From contig DAONJS010000005.1 of assembly GCA_035405785.1 (NCBI GenBank), positions 62,001 through 126,000 on the forward strand: a stretch of 64,000 nucleotides of DNA. Direction: 5' to 3'. The notes beneath the pieces were generated by a model that was given only the letters and a program-made list of their open reading frames with translations, was not told where the DNA came from and made no database searches. Both the position numbers and the translations under genes were made by a program. The stretch comes from BPGX01 sp035405785 (GTDB taxonomy: Bacteria; Bacteroidota; Bacteroidia; B-17B0; Aurantibacillaceae). Shown here piece after piece: positions 7,639-17,154 of the stretch (its first letter is position 1; each line of letters opens with the position of its first letter).

Positions 7639-9702
7639 ATGACAAAAAAAATCATTACTCTTGTATTATCTGCATTGCTTACTGGGTTTGTAATGCAGGC
7701 ACAAAAAAATTACACAAAAGCCGCAGATGAGGCCTTTCAGTATGGACAGTATTTTAATGCCATAGAACTATACAAACAGGCCTATACAAAAGCCAAAAAG
7801 CCCGATACAAAAGCCAAAATTTTATACAAAATGGGGCTGGCATACAAGAGCATCAATGATTTAAAATCTGCAGAAACATATTTACAAAAAGCTATTTCTG
7901 CTAAATATCCTGACCCTGCAGTACATCTTGCATTAGCAGATGTATTGAAAGCTCAAATGAAATACCCCGAAGCAATGGCAGAATATGAAGCGTATAAAAA
8001 AGAAAATCCATCTGACCCAAGAGGAGAAATGGGTATTAAATCTTGCCAGTTAGCACAAGAATGGAAAGATAATCCCACCAGATATAAAATTGAAAATATG
8101 TCTTTGATTAACTCAAAAGAATCAGATTTTTGTCCTCAATATAAAGATGCAAAATACAAAACATTAGTTTTCACTTCTACAAGAGAAGGATCTCAAGGAA
8201 AAATTGACATTACCACAGGTCAAAATCACTCTGATTTATATGAAACTACATTAGATAAAAACGGAAAATGGAGCACACCAGTTCCATTAGGAGTAATCGC
8301 TTCACCTTTTAACGAAGGTTGTGCATGTTTTACTAAAAAAGGTGATTTTATGTTTTTGACTCGTTGTCCAGAAGCAAAAAACAAAAAGTTATCTTGTCAA
8401 TTATATATTGTAAAAAAGCAAGGAAATTCATGGGGAGAACCAGAAAAACTTCCATTTAATATTGATAGCATCGCATTTGGACATCCAAGTTTAGCACCAG
8501 ATGGAAAAACACTATATTTTGCTGCCAAATTACCTGATGGAAAAGGTGGAAAAGATATTTGGAAATCAGTTTGGGATCAAAAAGCCAATACATGGTCAAA
8601 ACCAATTAACCTTGGAGATATGGTAAATACACCCGGCGACGAAGTTTACCCTTACATTCATTCAGATGGTAAAACACTTTATTTTTCATCAAATTATCAT
8701 CCTGGAATGGGCGGTTTAGATATTTTCAAAGCAGAAGCAGATGAAAATGGAAACTTTACAAAACCCGCAGAAAACTTGAAATATCCAATTAACTCTGCCG
8801 CAGATGATTTTGGAATTATTTTTGAAGGTAAAGCCAAAAGAGGTTATTTTACATCTAACAGAGAAGGCGGAAAAGGCAGTGATGATATTTGGTCATTTTA
8901 CTTACCACCTCTAACCTTCAAAATGAAAGGAACTGTTGTTAGTACTGGTGGAAACACGGGCGTAGGTAAAGGTGAAGGTGTAGCCAATGTTAAAGTTCGT
9001 TTAGAAGGAAGTAATGGCGATATTCAAGAAACTACTACTGATAAATCAGGAAATTATAATTTTACAGGGTTGAAAGAAAATACTTCTTACACAGTAAGTA
9101 TTGAAACAAGTAAAAATTCTGTATCAGAACATTACCCAGATGGTTATCTTGCAAGTAGTGAAAAAGGCGTATTTACAACAGTAGGAGTAAATAACTCAAA
9201 AGAGTTTGTAAAAGATTTTGAAATTAAACCTGTAGAAAGAGAAATTCGCTTACCAAAAATTTTATTTGACTTAAACAAAGCAACATTAAGACCTGAGTCA
9301 AAAGATTCTTTAGAGTTCTTATATAAAATATTAGTAGATAACCCATCAATAATTATTGAAATACAGGCACACACTGATAGCCGCGGTAGCGATGTGAAAA
9401 ATGATAAACTTTCACAAGAGAGAGCACAATCTGTTGTTGATTATTTAATTAATGAGAAAAAAATTAATCCTGCAAGATTACAGGCAAAAGGTTATGGTAA
9501 AAGAAAATTACTTATCAAAGATGATGTAATAAAAGCGGCTAAAACAAAAGAAGAACAAGAAGCACTTCACGAAAAGAACAGAAGAGTGGTGTTTAGAATT
9601 ATCAGTTGGGATTTTGTTGATCCAAATGCACCTAAAAAAGAAACACCAAAAGTGAAGCCGAAAATTGAAGGTGAAGAAAATTCAGAAGAAATTCCAGAAT
9701 AA
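7639..9702 (+). CDS. PorE-like OmpA-family protein (TPR, beta-propeller, CRD, OmpA_C)
   Basis: A 687-residue exported protein. Order of domains: signal peptide ending at MQAQ (residues 1-22); TPR repeats (about 25-150, e.g. AFQYGQYFNAIELYKQAYT); WD40-like PD40 beta-propeller blades (about 170-420, e.g. SLAPDGKTLYFAA and IHSDGKTLYFSSN); a carboxypeptidase-regulatory-like fold (about 425-505, VANVKVRLEGSNG... YNFTGL); and an OmpA C-terminal peptidoglycan-binding domain (about 535-650, KILFDLNKATLRPES...HTDSRGS...LSQERAQSVVDYL). This is the architecture of PorE, the type IX secretion protein that ties the complex to peptidoglycan, but Bacteroidota have many paralogues, so the secretion role is not certain. 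The ATG at 7639 directly begins the signal peptide. Confidence 0.88.
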   Translation: MTKKIITLVLSALLTGFVMQAQKNYTKAADEAFQYGQYFNAIELYKQAYTKAKKPDTKAKILYKMGLAYKSINDLKSAETYLQKAISAKYPDPAVHLALADVLKAQMKYPEAMAEYEAYKKENPSDPRGEMGIKSCQLAQEWKDNPTRYKIENMSLINSKESDFCPQYKDAKYKTLVFTSTREGSQGKIDITTGQNHSDLYETTLDKNGKWSTPVPLGVIASPFNEGCACFTKKGDFMFLTRCPEAKNKKLSCQLYIVKKQGNSWGEPEKLPFNIDSIAFGHPSLAPDGKTLYFAAKLPDGKGGKDIWKSVWDQKANTWSKPINLGDMVNTPGDEVYPYIHSDGKTLYFSSNYHPGMGGLDIFKAEADENGNFTKPAENLKYPINSAADDFGIIFEGKAKRGYFTSNREGGKGSDDIWSFYLPPLTFKMKGTVVSTGGNTGVGKGEGVANVKVRLEGSNGDIQETTTDKSGNYNFTGLKENTSYTVSIETSKNSVSEHYPDGYLASSEKGVFTTVGVNNSKEFVKDFEIKPVEREIRLPKILFDLNKATLRPESKDSLEFLYKILVDNPSIIIEIQAHTDSRGSDVKNDKLSQERAQSVVDYLINEKKINPARLQAKGYGKRKLLIKDDVIKAAKTKEEQEALHEKNRRVVFRIISWDFVDPNAPKKETPKVKPKIEGEENSEEIPE

Positions 9703-9710
9703 GAAAGTAT

Positions 9711-9738
9711 AAAAGGGCGAGTTATTTCGCCCTTTTTT
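9711..9738 (+). terminator. Rho-independent terminator after the PorE-like gene
   Basis: AAAAGGGCGA, a short loop and TCGCCCTTTT form a 10-bp stem followed by a run of T, 9 bases after the stop codon. Confidence 0.9.
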
Positions 9739-9814
9739 GTTAATAATACTGAATATTTTCAAATTATAATATCTTATTACATTTTTAAAAAGCATCTTAT
9801 CAATAAAATAATTT

Positions 9815-10281
9815 ATGCATCTTTTTATTTTTCTTCATCTTTTATTTATACTTACTAACAACAATCCAAGTTATGTGCGTGGAAAAGGTTATGAAGGGTA
9901 TATTTTTGATGAAAATCATTTTGTAATGTTATCGGTACCAAATCAAAAAGTAGATATACTCCTACAAAAAAAGATATTGAAGCTGCCGAAAAATTATTAA
10001 AAGAAAAATTACCATTACTTAATAAAGATCATATTAATCAAATAGGAGGATGCCATATTCTTGAGAAGAATTTAAAAAAGTATAAAAGACAATATGTTGG
10101 ATTTGAAAATAATAAAGGAGATAAAATTTTATGGATCAATTTTGTATGGAACAAAGAAAAAGAACTTTTATTATCAAAAGAAATAATACATGTTCTTGAT
10201 GGGTGTAGTTATTACTGGAACATAAAAATAAATATTTGTACTGGTGAGGTCTTTGATCTTAATATCAATGGAGTAAGTTAA
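9815..10281 (+). pseudogene. Small secreted protein gene interrupted by a one-base frameshift
   Basis: Two adjacent reading frames make one sensible protein if one A is added to the run of five A at 9945-9949. The first half (9815 on) gives a short hydrophobic leader, then NNNPSYVRGKGYEGYIFDE and FVMLSVPNQK; the second half, one frame over, continues SRYTPTKKDIEAAEKLLKEK and runs to the stop at 10279-10281 with even, lysine-rich, coding-like sequence. The joined product would be 155 residues. I do not recognise a family. Either the gene is decayed, the base was lost in sequencing, or a slip at the A run is used. It has no obvious operon partner. Confidence 0.65.
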
Positions 10282-10459
10282 ATAAAAGTAAAAAATGTAG
10301 TAAAAACTCTTATTTATTGTTATTTAGGCGTTATAGGTATGCTTTAAATTAAAATTCTAAATAAAATCACAAACATATAGATTATTTATTATACTCAAAT
10401 TTTATAATTCAGAAATTAATGTTACTTCAGTATAAAAATAAATTTTGAGCGTTTAAGTT

Positions 10460-10921
10460 TTAAAATACTATTCCTTTTAACTGTAAATAGAAAAATTTCA
10501 TTAGAATATATAAAACTAAAAACCAAAATAAAATGGAAGCATTTAAATATAAAATAACTTTGCTTTTATCTTTGAAAAATTTTTCGCCTAAAAATGCTCC
10601 TAATGGTATAGATAATAATACAGGAGAAAGTAATGCTATGCCAAACAATCCTAATTTATTTTTCACTTTAATAATCAATCGGTTTTGTTTTGTAAAAATT
10701 TTTTGTGGTTTTTTATTCCATTTTTGCTTGAAATTCTTCCACCATTTAATAATATAATAACTAAAATAAGTATAAATAAAACTTCCTGCAAAACCTGAAC
10801 CTACTGAAAAAACAAAAGAGTAAAAAAAATCAAACCGAAAGTAAATAACCAAAGAAGGCATTCCCATTTTAAAAAACGCAGAACACAATAAAAGTAAAGG
10901 CAATAAATAATACCAATTCAT
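10460..10921 (-). CDS. Small integral membrane protein, unknown function
   Basis: A 153-residue protein with about four hydrophobic helices: residues 1-25 (MNWYYLLPLLLLCSAFFKMG), about 30-55, about 88-112 (LGLFGIALLSPVLLSIPLGAFLGEKFF) and about 120-145. A basic loop (KNFKQKWNKKPQKIF) separates the second and third. The GLFGIALLSPVLLSIPLGAFLG helix vaguely recalls small multidrug-export or DedA-like proteins, but the match is too weak to name it. It lies 11 bases downstream of the M16 protease gene and is probably the last gene of the dnaX operon. Confidence 0.8.
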   Translation of the reverse strand: MNWYYLLPLLLLCSAFFKMGMPSLVIYFRFDFFYSFVFSVGSGFAGSFIYTYFSYYIIKWWKNFKQKWNKKPQKIFTKQNRLIIKVKNKLGLFGIALLSPVLLSIPLGAFLGEKFFKDKSKVILYLNASILFWFLVLYILMKFFYLQLKGIVF

Positions 10922-10932
10922 TTGAGTAATAA

Positions 10933-13920
10933 TCAGTAACCAAAAATTTCTTTCAAAGAAACTTCCTGAATATCTCCGTATTTTTTCAATATACTTTTAT
11001 CAATTTTTTCTGGGTCTCCGATGATAGCAATGTTTCTGGGCTTTTTACTTATATATGTTTTTTGGAAATTGAATAAGTCCTTGAAATTCATTTGTGGCAC
11101 TTGTTGAAAAACATCTTTACGAATATCATAATTTAATCCTAACTTTTTATTGTAAAGATAGTTAAAGAAAATTTGAGTTTTAATAATTCTTTCACTTCGT
11201 ATTTGTTGAACAATGGCTTCTTTGGCAGCGTCAAATGATGATTTATTAAAAGGCATTGAATCTAATAAAGAATATAAGGCAGGCAAGGCATCTGGTAATT
11301 TATCAGCTTGAGTGCCAATATATGATCGTGTTGTAATAGGATATTGTTTATTTGGTGGTGTAGAAATATAAGTATTTGCTGCATAAGCAAGGGCACGGGA
11401 TTCTCTGATTTCCTGAAAAATTACACCACTCATAGATCCGCCAAAATAATTGTTGAATAATACAATAGAAGGAAATAGTTTGCTATTAAAATCGCCAACT
11501 TTTCCAACGACTACCAATTCTGCTTGCTGCATTGGATAAGGTGTAAAAAATACTTTTGGTGCTTTGTCAAGATTTTTTGTTGGATAAATGGTTACATTTG
11601 TTTCTACATTTTGCATTTTCCATTTATGGAATTGTAATAAGATATTTGAAATTTCAGATTGTTTTTGTGGTCCATAAAATAAAATCTGATGTGGATAATT
11701 GTGTAATTTTTTGAGGTAATCTTCCAATTCTTTTACACTTAATTGTTTGAGTTCTTCATTAGTCAATACATCATTTACAGGATTTTTTTCACCAAAAGTA
11801 GCATAGTAACTTAAATTTCTCAAAATAATATTTTTATCTTTTTTATTGTCTTCTCTTTCTTTGATAAGATCATTGATAAATTCTTTGAATGTTTCTTCAT
11901 TTATTTTAGGTTGATTGATAATGGCTTCTGTTATAGCAACTGCTTCTTTAATGTTTTCTGCAAGACCTGATATAGTTACATAAGCCTCGTTATTAGTAAC
12001 AGAAACATACCAACTGATATCACACCCTATTTGATACAATCTTTTGAAAATTTGATCTGTATTAGCAGATTCAGTAGAAGGAAATTTATTAAGATATTCA
12101 AAAAGTATGCTGTATTTTTTTAGTTCATTGCTATTTAGGTTGTAATAGTAAGTTAATTCAAACAATTCATTTTCTTTATTTTGATTGTATAATAACTCAA
12201 TGCTGCGATTTTGTTGATTTGGGAAAGTAAGTTTTGAAAATTGAATGTCTTTTTGATAATCTAAAAATTTGGGAGCAAGAGGTTTGGGCTTATTATTAAT
12301 AATTTGTTTTGCAAATTCTGAAATGTTTTCTCTATCTAATTCTACTGGAGTAATAGCAGGTTTTGAAACTTTTATATTTTGACTTTCGCCAGTTTTTTTG
12401 TAAATTACTGCATAGTTATTATCTCTCAGATATTGTTGAGCAAAGTGCATAATATCTTGTTTGGTAATTTTTTTGAATTCATTAATTTTATTGACAATAT
12501 ATTGCAATGGCATATCTTTAGTAAATGCTGAAAATATGGTAAATGCTCTTCCAAAATTATCTTCAAGAGTTTTTTGTAATTCTAATTTTTTATTTGTCAA
12601 AATATCTTTAAGTAGTTGTTCATCAAATTCACCATTTTGAAGTTTGTGTATTTCTTCTAACAAAATTTTTTCAACTTCTTCTAGTGTTTGATTTTCCTTT
12701 GGAGTAGCAAATAAGGTAAAGTTAGAATAATCTTTATTGATTTCATAAGATGCATCAGCACTTAAAACTTTTTGTTTTCCATTTACATTGACATCAATCA
12801 AACCAGATTTTGAATTATATAATATTTCTTTAATGAGTTCTAAATACAAAGCATCTTTGGAAGCGGCACCATCAGCTTTCCATCCCATTATCAACATTTC
12901 TGATTTTGGGCCATAAATGGTTTTTTGAATTCTTTGCGAAAGATTAGGTGAAGTAAAATTAACAGGTTCTACTGGTTTAGAAGGTTTGTTGGCAAATCGT
13001 GCAAAAATTTTTCTGATTACGGTATCAGGATTAAAATCACCACACATAATAATTGCCATATTGTTTGGCACATAATATTTTTCGTAATACTTTTTAATTT
13101 CTCTTAATGATGGATTTTTCAAATGTTCAACTGTTCCAATGGTAGTTTGTGTTCCGTAAGGATGATTTGGAAAAAGTTCTTTGTAAAGTGCTTCATACAT
13201 TTGATATTCATCGTTGTCTAAACTTCTGTTTTTTTCTTCATACACTGCTTCTAACTCTGTGTGGAATAAGCGAAACACAGGGTTTCTAAATCTTTCACTT
13301 TCTAAATCTAACCAATTGTCTACCTGATTAGATGGTATTTCATTGATATAAACAGTTTCGTCTTTATCAGTAAATGCATTTGTAGAATTAGCACCAATAC
13401 CAGTAGCCATTTTATCGTATTCATTTGCAATTGCATATTTAGCGGCTATAAATGAGATGCTATCAATTTGATGATAAATTTTCTTACGCTGTGTTTCATC
13501 TTTTGTTTGACGATATACTTCAAATAGTTCTTCAATTTTATCTAACAATGGTTTTTCTGCTTCATAATTTTTAGTGCCATATTTATCAGTTCCTTTGAAT
13601 AACATGTGTTCTAAATAATGTGCCAATCCGGTAGCATCTGCGGGGTCATATTTGCTACCTGCTTTTACAGCAATCATTGTAAAAATTTTTGGCTGTGCAT
13701 GATAAGGAGACAAATAAACTTTTAAGCCATTTGGAAATGTATAAATTCTAATATGAAAGGGATCACCAGGAATTGAATCGTAAGAAAATATTTTGTCAAA
13801 TGCTTGTTTAATTTGCTGTGAAGCAGATTTGATGCTTTTTGTAAATCCTGATGCAGGTTGTTGAGCACTTAATGAAAGTGCAGATAATAAAGAGATTACA
13901 GTGATGCTGATTTTTTTCAT
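10933..13920 (-). CDS. M16 family zinc metallopeptidase (insulinase-like), exported
   Basis: A 995-residue peptidase with a signal peptide (MKKISITVISLLSALSLSAQ, residues 1-20). The inverted zinc motif HxxEH is at His101-Tyr-Leu-Glu104-His105 in GLAHYLEHMLFKG, and the distal glutamate is expected in the LEAVYEEKNR segment. It has the length of a full two-repeat M16 protein (catalytic half plus inactive half), with the second half carrying ESRALAYAA, the usual R/Y-containing peptide-binding region. As in other Bacteroidota members, an insertion of about 60 residues follows the zinc motif. It probably degrades peptides in the periplasm. It begins 6 bases after dnaX, so the two are cotranscribed. 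Confidence 0.93.
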   Translation of the reverse strand: MKKISITVISLLSALSLSAQQPASGFTKSIKSASQQIKQAFDKIFSYDSIPGDPFHIRIYTFPNGLKVYLSPYHAQPKIFTMIAVKAGSKYDPADATGLAHYLEHMLFKGTDKYGTKNYEAEKPLLDKIEELFEVYRQTKDETQRKKIYHQIDSISFIAAKYAIANEYDKMATGIGANSTNAFTDKDETVYINEIPSNQVDNWLDLESERFRNPVFRLFHTELEAVYEEKNRSLDNDEYQMYEALYKELFPNHPYGTQTTIGTVEHLKNPSLREIKKYYEKYYVPNNMAIIMCGDFNPDTVIRKIFARFANKPSKPVEPVNFTSPNLSQRIQKTIYGPKSEMLIMGWKADGAASKDALYLELIKEILYNSKSGLIDVNVNGKQKVLSADASYEINKDYSNFTLFATPKENQTLEEVEKILLEEIHKLQNGEFDEQLLKDILTNKKLELQKTLEDNFGRAFTIFSAFTKDMPLQYIVNKINEFKKITKQDIMHFAQQYLRDNNYAVIYKKTGESQNIKVSKPAITPVELDRENISEFAKQIINNKPKPLAPKFLDYQKDIQFSKLTFPNQQNRSIELLYNQNKENELFELTYYYNLNSNELKKYSILFEYLNKFPSTESANTDQIFKRLYQIGCDISWYVSVTNNEAYVTISGLAENIKEAVAITEAIINQPKINEETFKEFINDLIKEREDNKKDKNIILRNLSYYATFGEKNPVNDVLTNEELKQLSVKELEDYLKKLHNYPHQILFYGPQKQSEISNILLQFHKWKMQNVETNVTIYPTKNLDKAPKVFFTPYPMQQAELVVVGKVGDFNSKLFPSIVLFNNYFGGSMSGVIFQEIRESRALAYAANTYISTPPNKQYPITTRSYIGTQADKLPDALPALYSLLDSMPFNKSSFDAAKEAIVQQIRSERIIKTQIFFNYLYNKKLGLNYDIRKDVFQQVPQMNFKDLFNFQKTYISKKPRNIAIIGDPEKIDKSILKKYGDIQEVSLKEIFGY

Positions 13921-13926
13921 ATAATT

Positions 13927-15549
13927 TTATTTAAATTCAAGATTGAGTTTTATTCTTAATTCCTCTAATAAAGGATTTTTTGCAAGTAGTGCTTCGTATC
14001 TTTTTTCGGCAATGTTTTGTGGAATGGGATTTGTATTTATTGTATTTGTTGGTGTTGTATTTTTTTCTGTTATTTCTTCCTGAATTTTTTCAGAAGAAAC
14101 AGAATAATTTGTTTGTGGTTCTTTTACAATATTTTCGGGGATATTAGATGCTTCATCATTAGAAGTTGGAATTTCAATTACTTTTTTTGTTTCAATTATT
14201 TCTTTTTCAATGATATTAGCAGATTGTTGAATTTGTGTGGTTAAAGTATTTGATTGAATTTCTTTTTGAGAAGAAATGATTTGCTGAACTTCTTTGATAG
14301 ATGCGGTTGTTTTTACAGTAACTTCTTTGAATACGGGTTTATCTGCAACTTTAATAGTTTTTTTGATATTTGATTCTGAATTACTTTGGGCTACTGAAGT
14401 ATCTTCTTCTAGTATGCTATTTTTTTTTTCGGCCTCAGCAATAGTTTGATTAAGGTTTGCAATTTGTAAGAAATGAATTTCAAGATGCAATCTTTGATGG
14501 CGGGCAGATTTAAAACTTACATCTGCTTTATTAAGAATACTCAAAGCATTGAGTAAAAATTTTTCTGAACATTTTTTAGTTTGTTCGCTGATGGCTTGTA
14601 TTGCAGAATTGGATAAGTCAAGAATAGCAAGTGTTTGATAGTTTTTTGCAAGTAATAAATAACGAAGGTGATCCATTAATCCAACTAAAATATTTTGTGG
14701 ATCAAAACCTTTTGATAATATGTTATCTAAAAGTGAAAGAATTTTGGTATAATCTTGAGAGAGAAATGCTTCGGTGAGTTGAAAATAATAATCATAATCA
14801 AGCACATGAAGATTTTCTCTTACAGCAGAAGTGGTGATATTACCTTGTGTAAAAGCAGCAATCTGATCATAGATACTACAAGCATCGCGTAAGCCACCAT
14901 CTGCTTTTTGGGCAATAATGTAAATGGCATCGTGTTCGTATTTATGATTTTCTTTTGCAGCGATTCGTTCTAAATATCTGGCAATGTCTTCGGTTTTAAT
15001 GCGATTAAAATTGAATACTTGACAGCGAGATAAAATGGTTGGTAAAACTTTATTTTTTTCTGTAGTGGCTAAAATAAATTTGGCATAAGAAGGTGGTTCT
15101 TCTAATGTTTTAAGGAATGCATTAAAAGCGGCAGTAGAAAGCATGTGCACTTCATCAATGATATACACTTTGTATTTGCCCGACTGAGGCGGATAGCGAA
15201 CTTGATCTATTAACTGACGAATATCTTCAACGGAATTATTGGAAGCCGCGTCTAATTCGTAGATATTAAAAGATGTATTTGAATTAAATGCTTTGCACGA
15301 TGGGCATTCATTACATGCTTCACCATTAGGTTGTAAGTTAGTGCAATTGATAGTTTTAGCAAACACACGAGCACAAGTAGTTTTTCCAACACCACGGGGA
15401 CCAAAGAATAAATATGCCTGAGCAATTTGATTATTGAGAATAGCGTTTTTCAAAGTATTGGTTACATGTTCTTGCCCAACAATGCTATCAAAAGTTTGAG
15501 GTCTGTATTTTCTTGCAGAAACAATGTATGTATTTGTATTTTTTTCCAT
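13927..15549 (-). CDS. dnaX: DNA polymerase III subunits gamma/tau
   Basis: The clamp-loader ATPase that ties the replicative polymerases together. The 540-residue protein has the Walker A loop GPRGVGKTT (residues 50-58), the zinc module Cys69, Cys79, Cys82, Cys85, the Walker B IIDEVHML stretch, sensor 1 (ILATTEKNKVLPTILSRCQVF region) and a gamma domain III to about residue 375. After that comes a low-complexity Glu/Thr/Ser/Lys-rich linker and a short C-terminal tail (KNPLLEELRIKLNLEF) that replaces the long tau domains of other phyla. First gene of an operon with the M16 peptidase and a small membrane protein. Confidence 0.96.
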   Translation of the reverse strand: MEKNTNTYIVSARKYRPQTFDSIVGQEHVTNTLKNAILNNQIAQAYLFFGPRGVGKTTCARVFAKTINCTNLQPNGEACNECPSCKAFNSNTSFNIYELDAASNNSVEDIRQLIDQVRYPPQSGKYKVYIIDEVHMLSTAAFNAFLKTLEEPPSYAKFILATTEKNKVLPTILSRCQVFNFNRIKTEDIARYLERIAAKENHKYEHDAIYIIAQKADGGLRDACSIYDQIAAFTQGNITTSAVRENLHVLDYDYYFQLTEAFLSQDYTKILSLLDNILSKGFDPQNILVGLMDHLRYLLLAKNYQTLAILDLSNSAIQAISEQTKKCSEKFLLNALSILNKADVSFKSARHQRLHLEIHFLQIANLNQTIAEAEKKNSILEEDTSVAQSNSESNIKKTIKVADKPVFKEVTVKTTASIKEVQQIISSQKEIQSNTLTTQIQQSANIIEKEIIETKKVIEIPTSNDEASNIPENIVKEPQTNYSVSSEKIQEEITEKNTTPTNTINTNPIPQNIAEKRYEALLAKNPLLEELRIKLNLEFK

Positions 15550-15566
15550 AATTAAAAACTAAGTAG

Positions 15567-15574
15567 CAAAAATA
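15567..15574 (-). promoter_or_regulatory. -7 element upstream of dnaX
   Basis: TATTTTTG on the minus strand fits TAnnTTTG and ends 17 bases before the dnaX ATG at 15549. Confidence 0.45.
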
Positions 15575-15677
15575 ATGAATTTAATACACTTATTAAAAAA
15601 TAAAAATTGTGAAAAATAAAGGGGTAAAAGAATAGATTTGAAATAATTATTTTTGAAGCGAATATTGTTGATAATAA

Positions 15678-16307
15678 ATGTTTTCAGTAAAATTAGATAT
15701 TAGATTTTTTATACTAATATTTTTTGTTTGTTTTATTCTTTCTTCTTGTAGTGTAATACTTTCAAGGTTTTTAAGTATAAGCGAGCCAAAGGTTTTACCA
15801 AAAGAAAAACTTGAAAAATATTTTAAGAAGAACAAATATCATCTATATGGAAAATTTTGTTATTATATTGATGAAAAAATCATAGATAGTTTAAAGAATT
15901 TTCCTTACAAAATCGGATGGGAAAAAGGATTTAGACCTCTACAATTCAAAGTATTTGATAGTGCAGGAAAATTAATTTTGCAATACGCAAGTTGTGAAGG
16001 CAATATCAAAAAATTAAAGATATTAAGCACTTATCCACCTATGCCCATAAGATATTCTCCTTACTTGCACGATACAACTTACACTATCATTAAAGAATTT
16101 TCATTTATAAAAAACATTTGTAATGATACTTTTGATTTTTACAAAAATCATTACGATTTACACATTGTTATTTACTGGGCAAAATGGATGGGGAAACCTT
16201 CTGTAAAATTAGTAAGAAGAATAACGGCATACAAAAAAATGTTTTCAGACAAAAAAATCAATATCATATTTGTGAATATTGCTGAATTATCAGATATAAA
16301 TAATTAA
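15678..16307 (+). CDS. Putative lipoprotein, unknown function
   Basis: A 209-residue protein with a lipoprotein signal: hydrophobic residues 8-23 and a clear lipobox ILSSC at residue 24. The remaining sequence is rich in Lys, Tyr and Phe. The KNHYDLHIVIYWAKWMGKPS segment followed by KKMFSDKKINIIFVNIAEL resembles a thioredoxin-fold strand-turn pattern but lacks a CxxC pair, so no function is given. It heads a run of three same-strand genes for secreted proteins or lipoproteins with A+T-rich codons. Divergent from dnaX with 128 bases between. Confidence 0.75.
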   Translation: MFSVKLDIRFFILIFFVCFILSSCSVILSRFLSISEPKVLPKEKLEKYFKKNKYHLYGKFCYYIDEKIIDSLKNFPYKIGWEKGFRPLQFKVFDSAGKLILQYASCEGNIKKLKILSTYPPMPIRYSPYLHDTTYTIIKEFSFIKNICNDTFDFYKNHYDLHIVIYWAKWMGKPSVKLVRRITAYKKMFSDKKINIIFVNIAELSDINN

Positions 16308-16355
16308 AGTAAATAAGAAAATTTATGTATTTTCGCATAATCAAATTGAACATTT

Positions 16356-17036
16356 ATGAGAAGTTTAATTAGTTTAGTATTAGTAGGATTAATTATTTGC
16401 TCGCTTAAAAGTCAATCTGATACTACAAATCAGAACAACTTAAAAGGGAAACTTGAACTTAAACACTGGATAAGTTATGGTTTGGTTTATCAAAATCAAT
16501 GGATTGTTAATAGTATAAATAAATTACTTAATGTAACAGAAAATAGTAATTACATGGGCATTATAAAGTATAGTCAAATGTTATTTATTAAAAGAAAATT
16601 TCTTGTGAATTTAGAAGCGTCTATTTTGTCGGGATGGTTTCAAAACTTAAAGGACACGAGAATAAGTGCTATTCGTGGGACTTTTAATGTAGGTTATTCT
16701 ATTTTGAATTTACAAAGAACACAAGGTTTTTTGAATCTCAATTATTCTTATGGAACATTTTCATATTATGTCAATTACTTGCCTGATAAAACATCTATTA
16801 ATTTAAATCCAAATAATTTCAATGGCGGAACATTTGGATTATATAATACAACAAGTTTATTAGGTTCATCAATGATATTTGTATTCCGAAAAGAAAATCA
16901 AAAAATTAAAACAATACTTGAAATTTCGTATAAATTTGGAATAGGGAAAAATCATTGGAGGAATGATAAATACAATTTGAATAATTTTAGAATTCAGGAA
17001 AGTTTTTCAATGACAGAATTTTGTTTTAGAATATAA
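16356..17036 (+). CDS. Secreted protein of unknown function, possible outer-membrane barrel
   Basis: A 226-residue protein with a signal peptide (MRSLISLVLVGLIICSLKSQ). The mature part alternates hydrophobic and polar residues with many Tyr, Asn and Gly (LQRTQGFLNLNYSYGTFSYY, MIFVFRKENQKIKTILEISYK) and ends in FRI, which suits a small outer-membrane beta-barrel, though no named family is recognised. It stands 48 bases after the preceding lipoprotein gene; a TATTTTCG stretch between them may be a weak promoter. Confidence 0.7.
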   Translation: MRSLISLVLVGLIICSLKSQSDTTNQNNLKGKLELKHWISYGLVYQNQWIVNSINKLLNVTENSNYMGIIKYSQMLFIKRKFLVNLEASILSGWFQNLKDTRISAIRGTFNVGYSILNLQRTQGFLNLNYSYGTFSYYVNYLPDKTSINLNPNNFNGGTFGLYNTTSLLGSSMIFVFRKENQKIKTILEISYKFGIGKNHWRNDKYNLNNFRIQESFSMTEFCFRI

Positions 17037-17154
17037 GGTGATTTTTTTGATTAAGGTTTATTAGTGACTAAATAAAAAGTCAATTTGTCCTGATAAATTA
17101 AAAAATTATTGATTAATTTTAAGCAAAATATATTTTCATTTTAAATTCAAAAAA

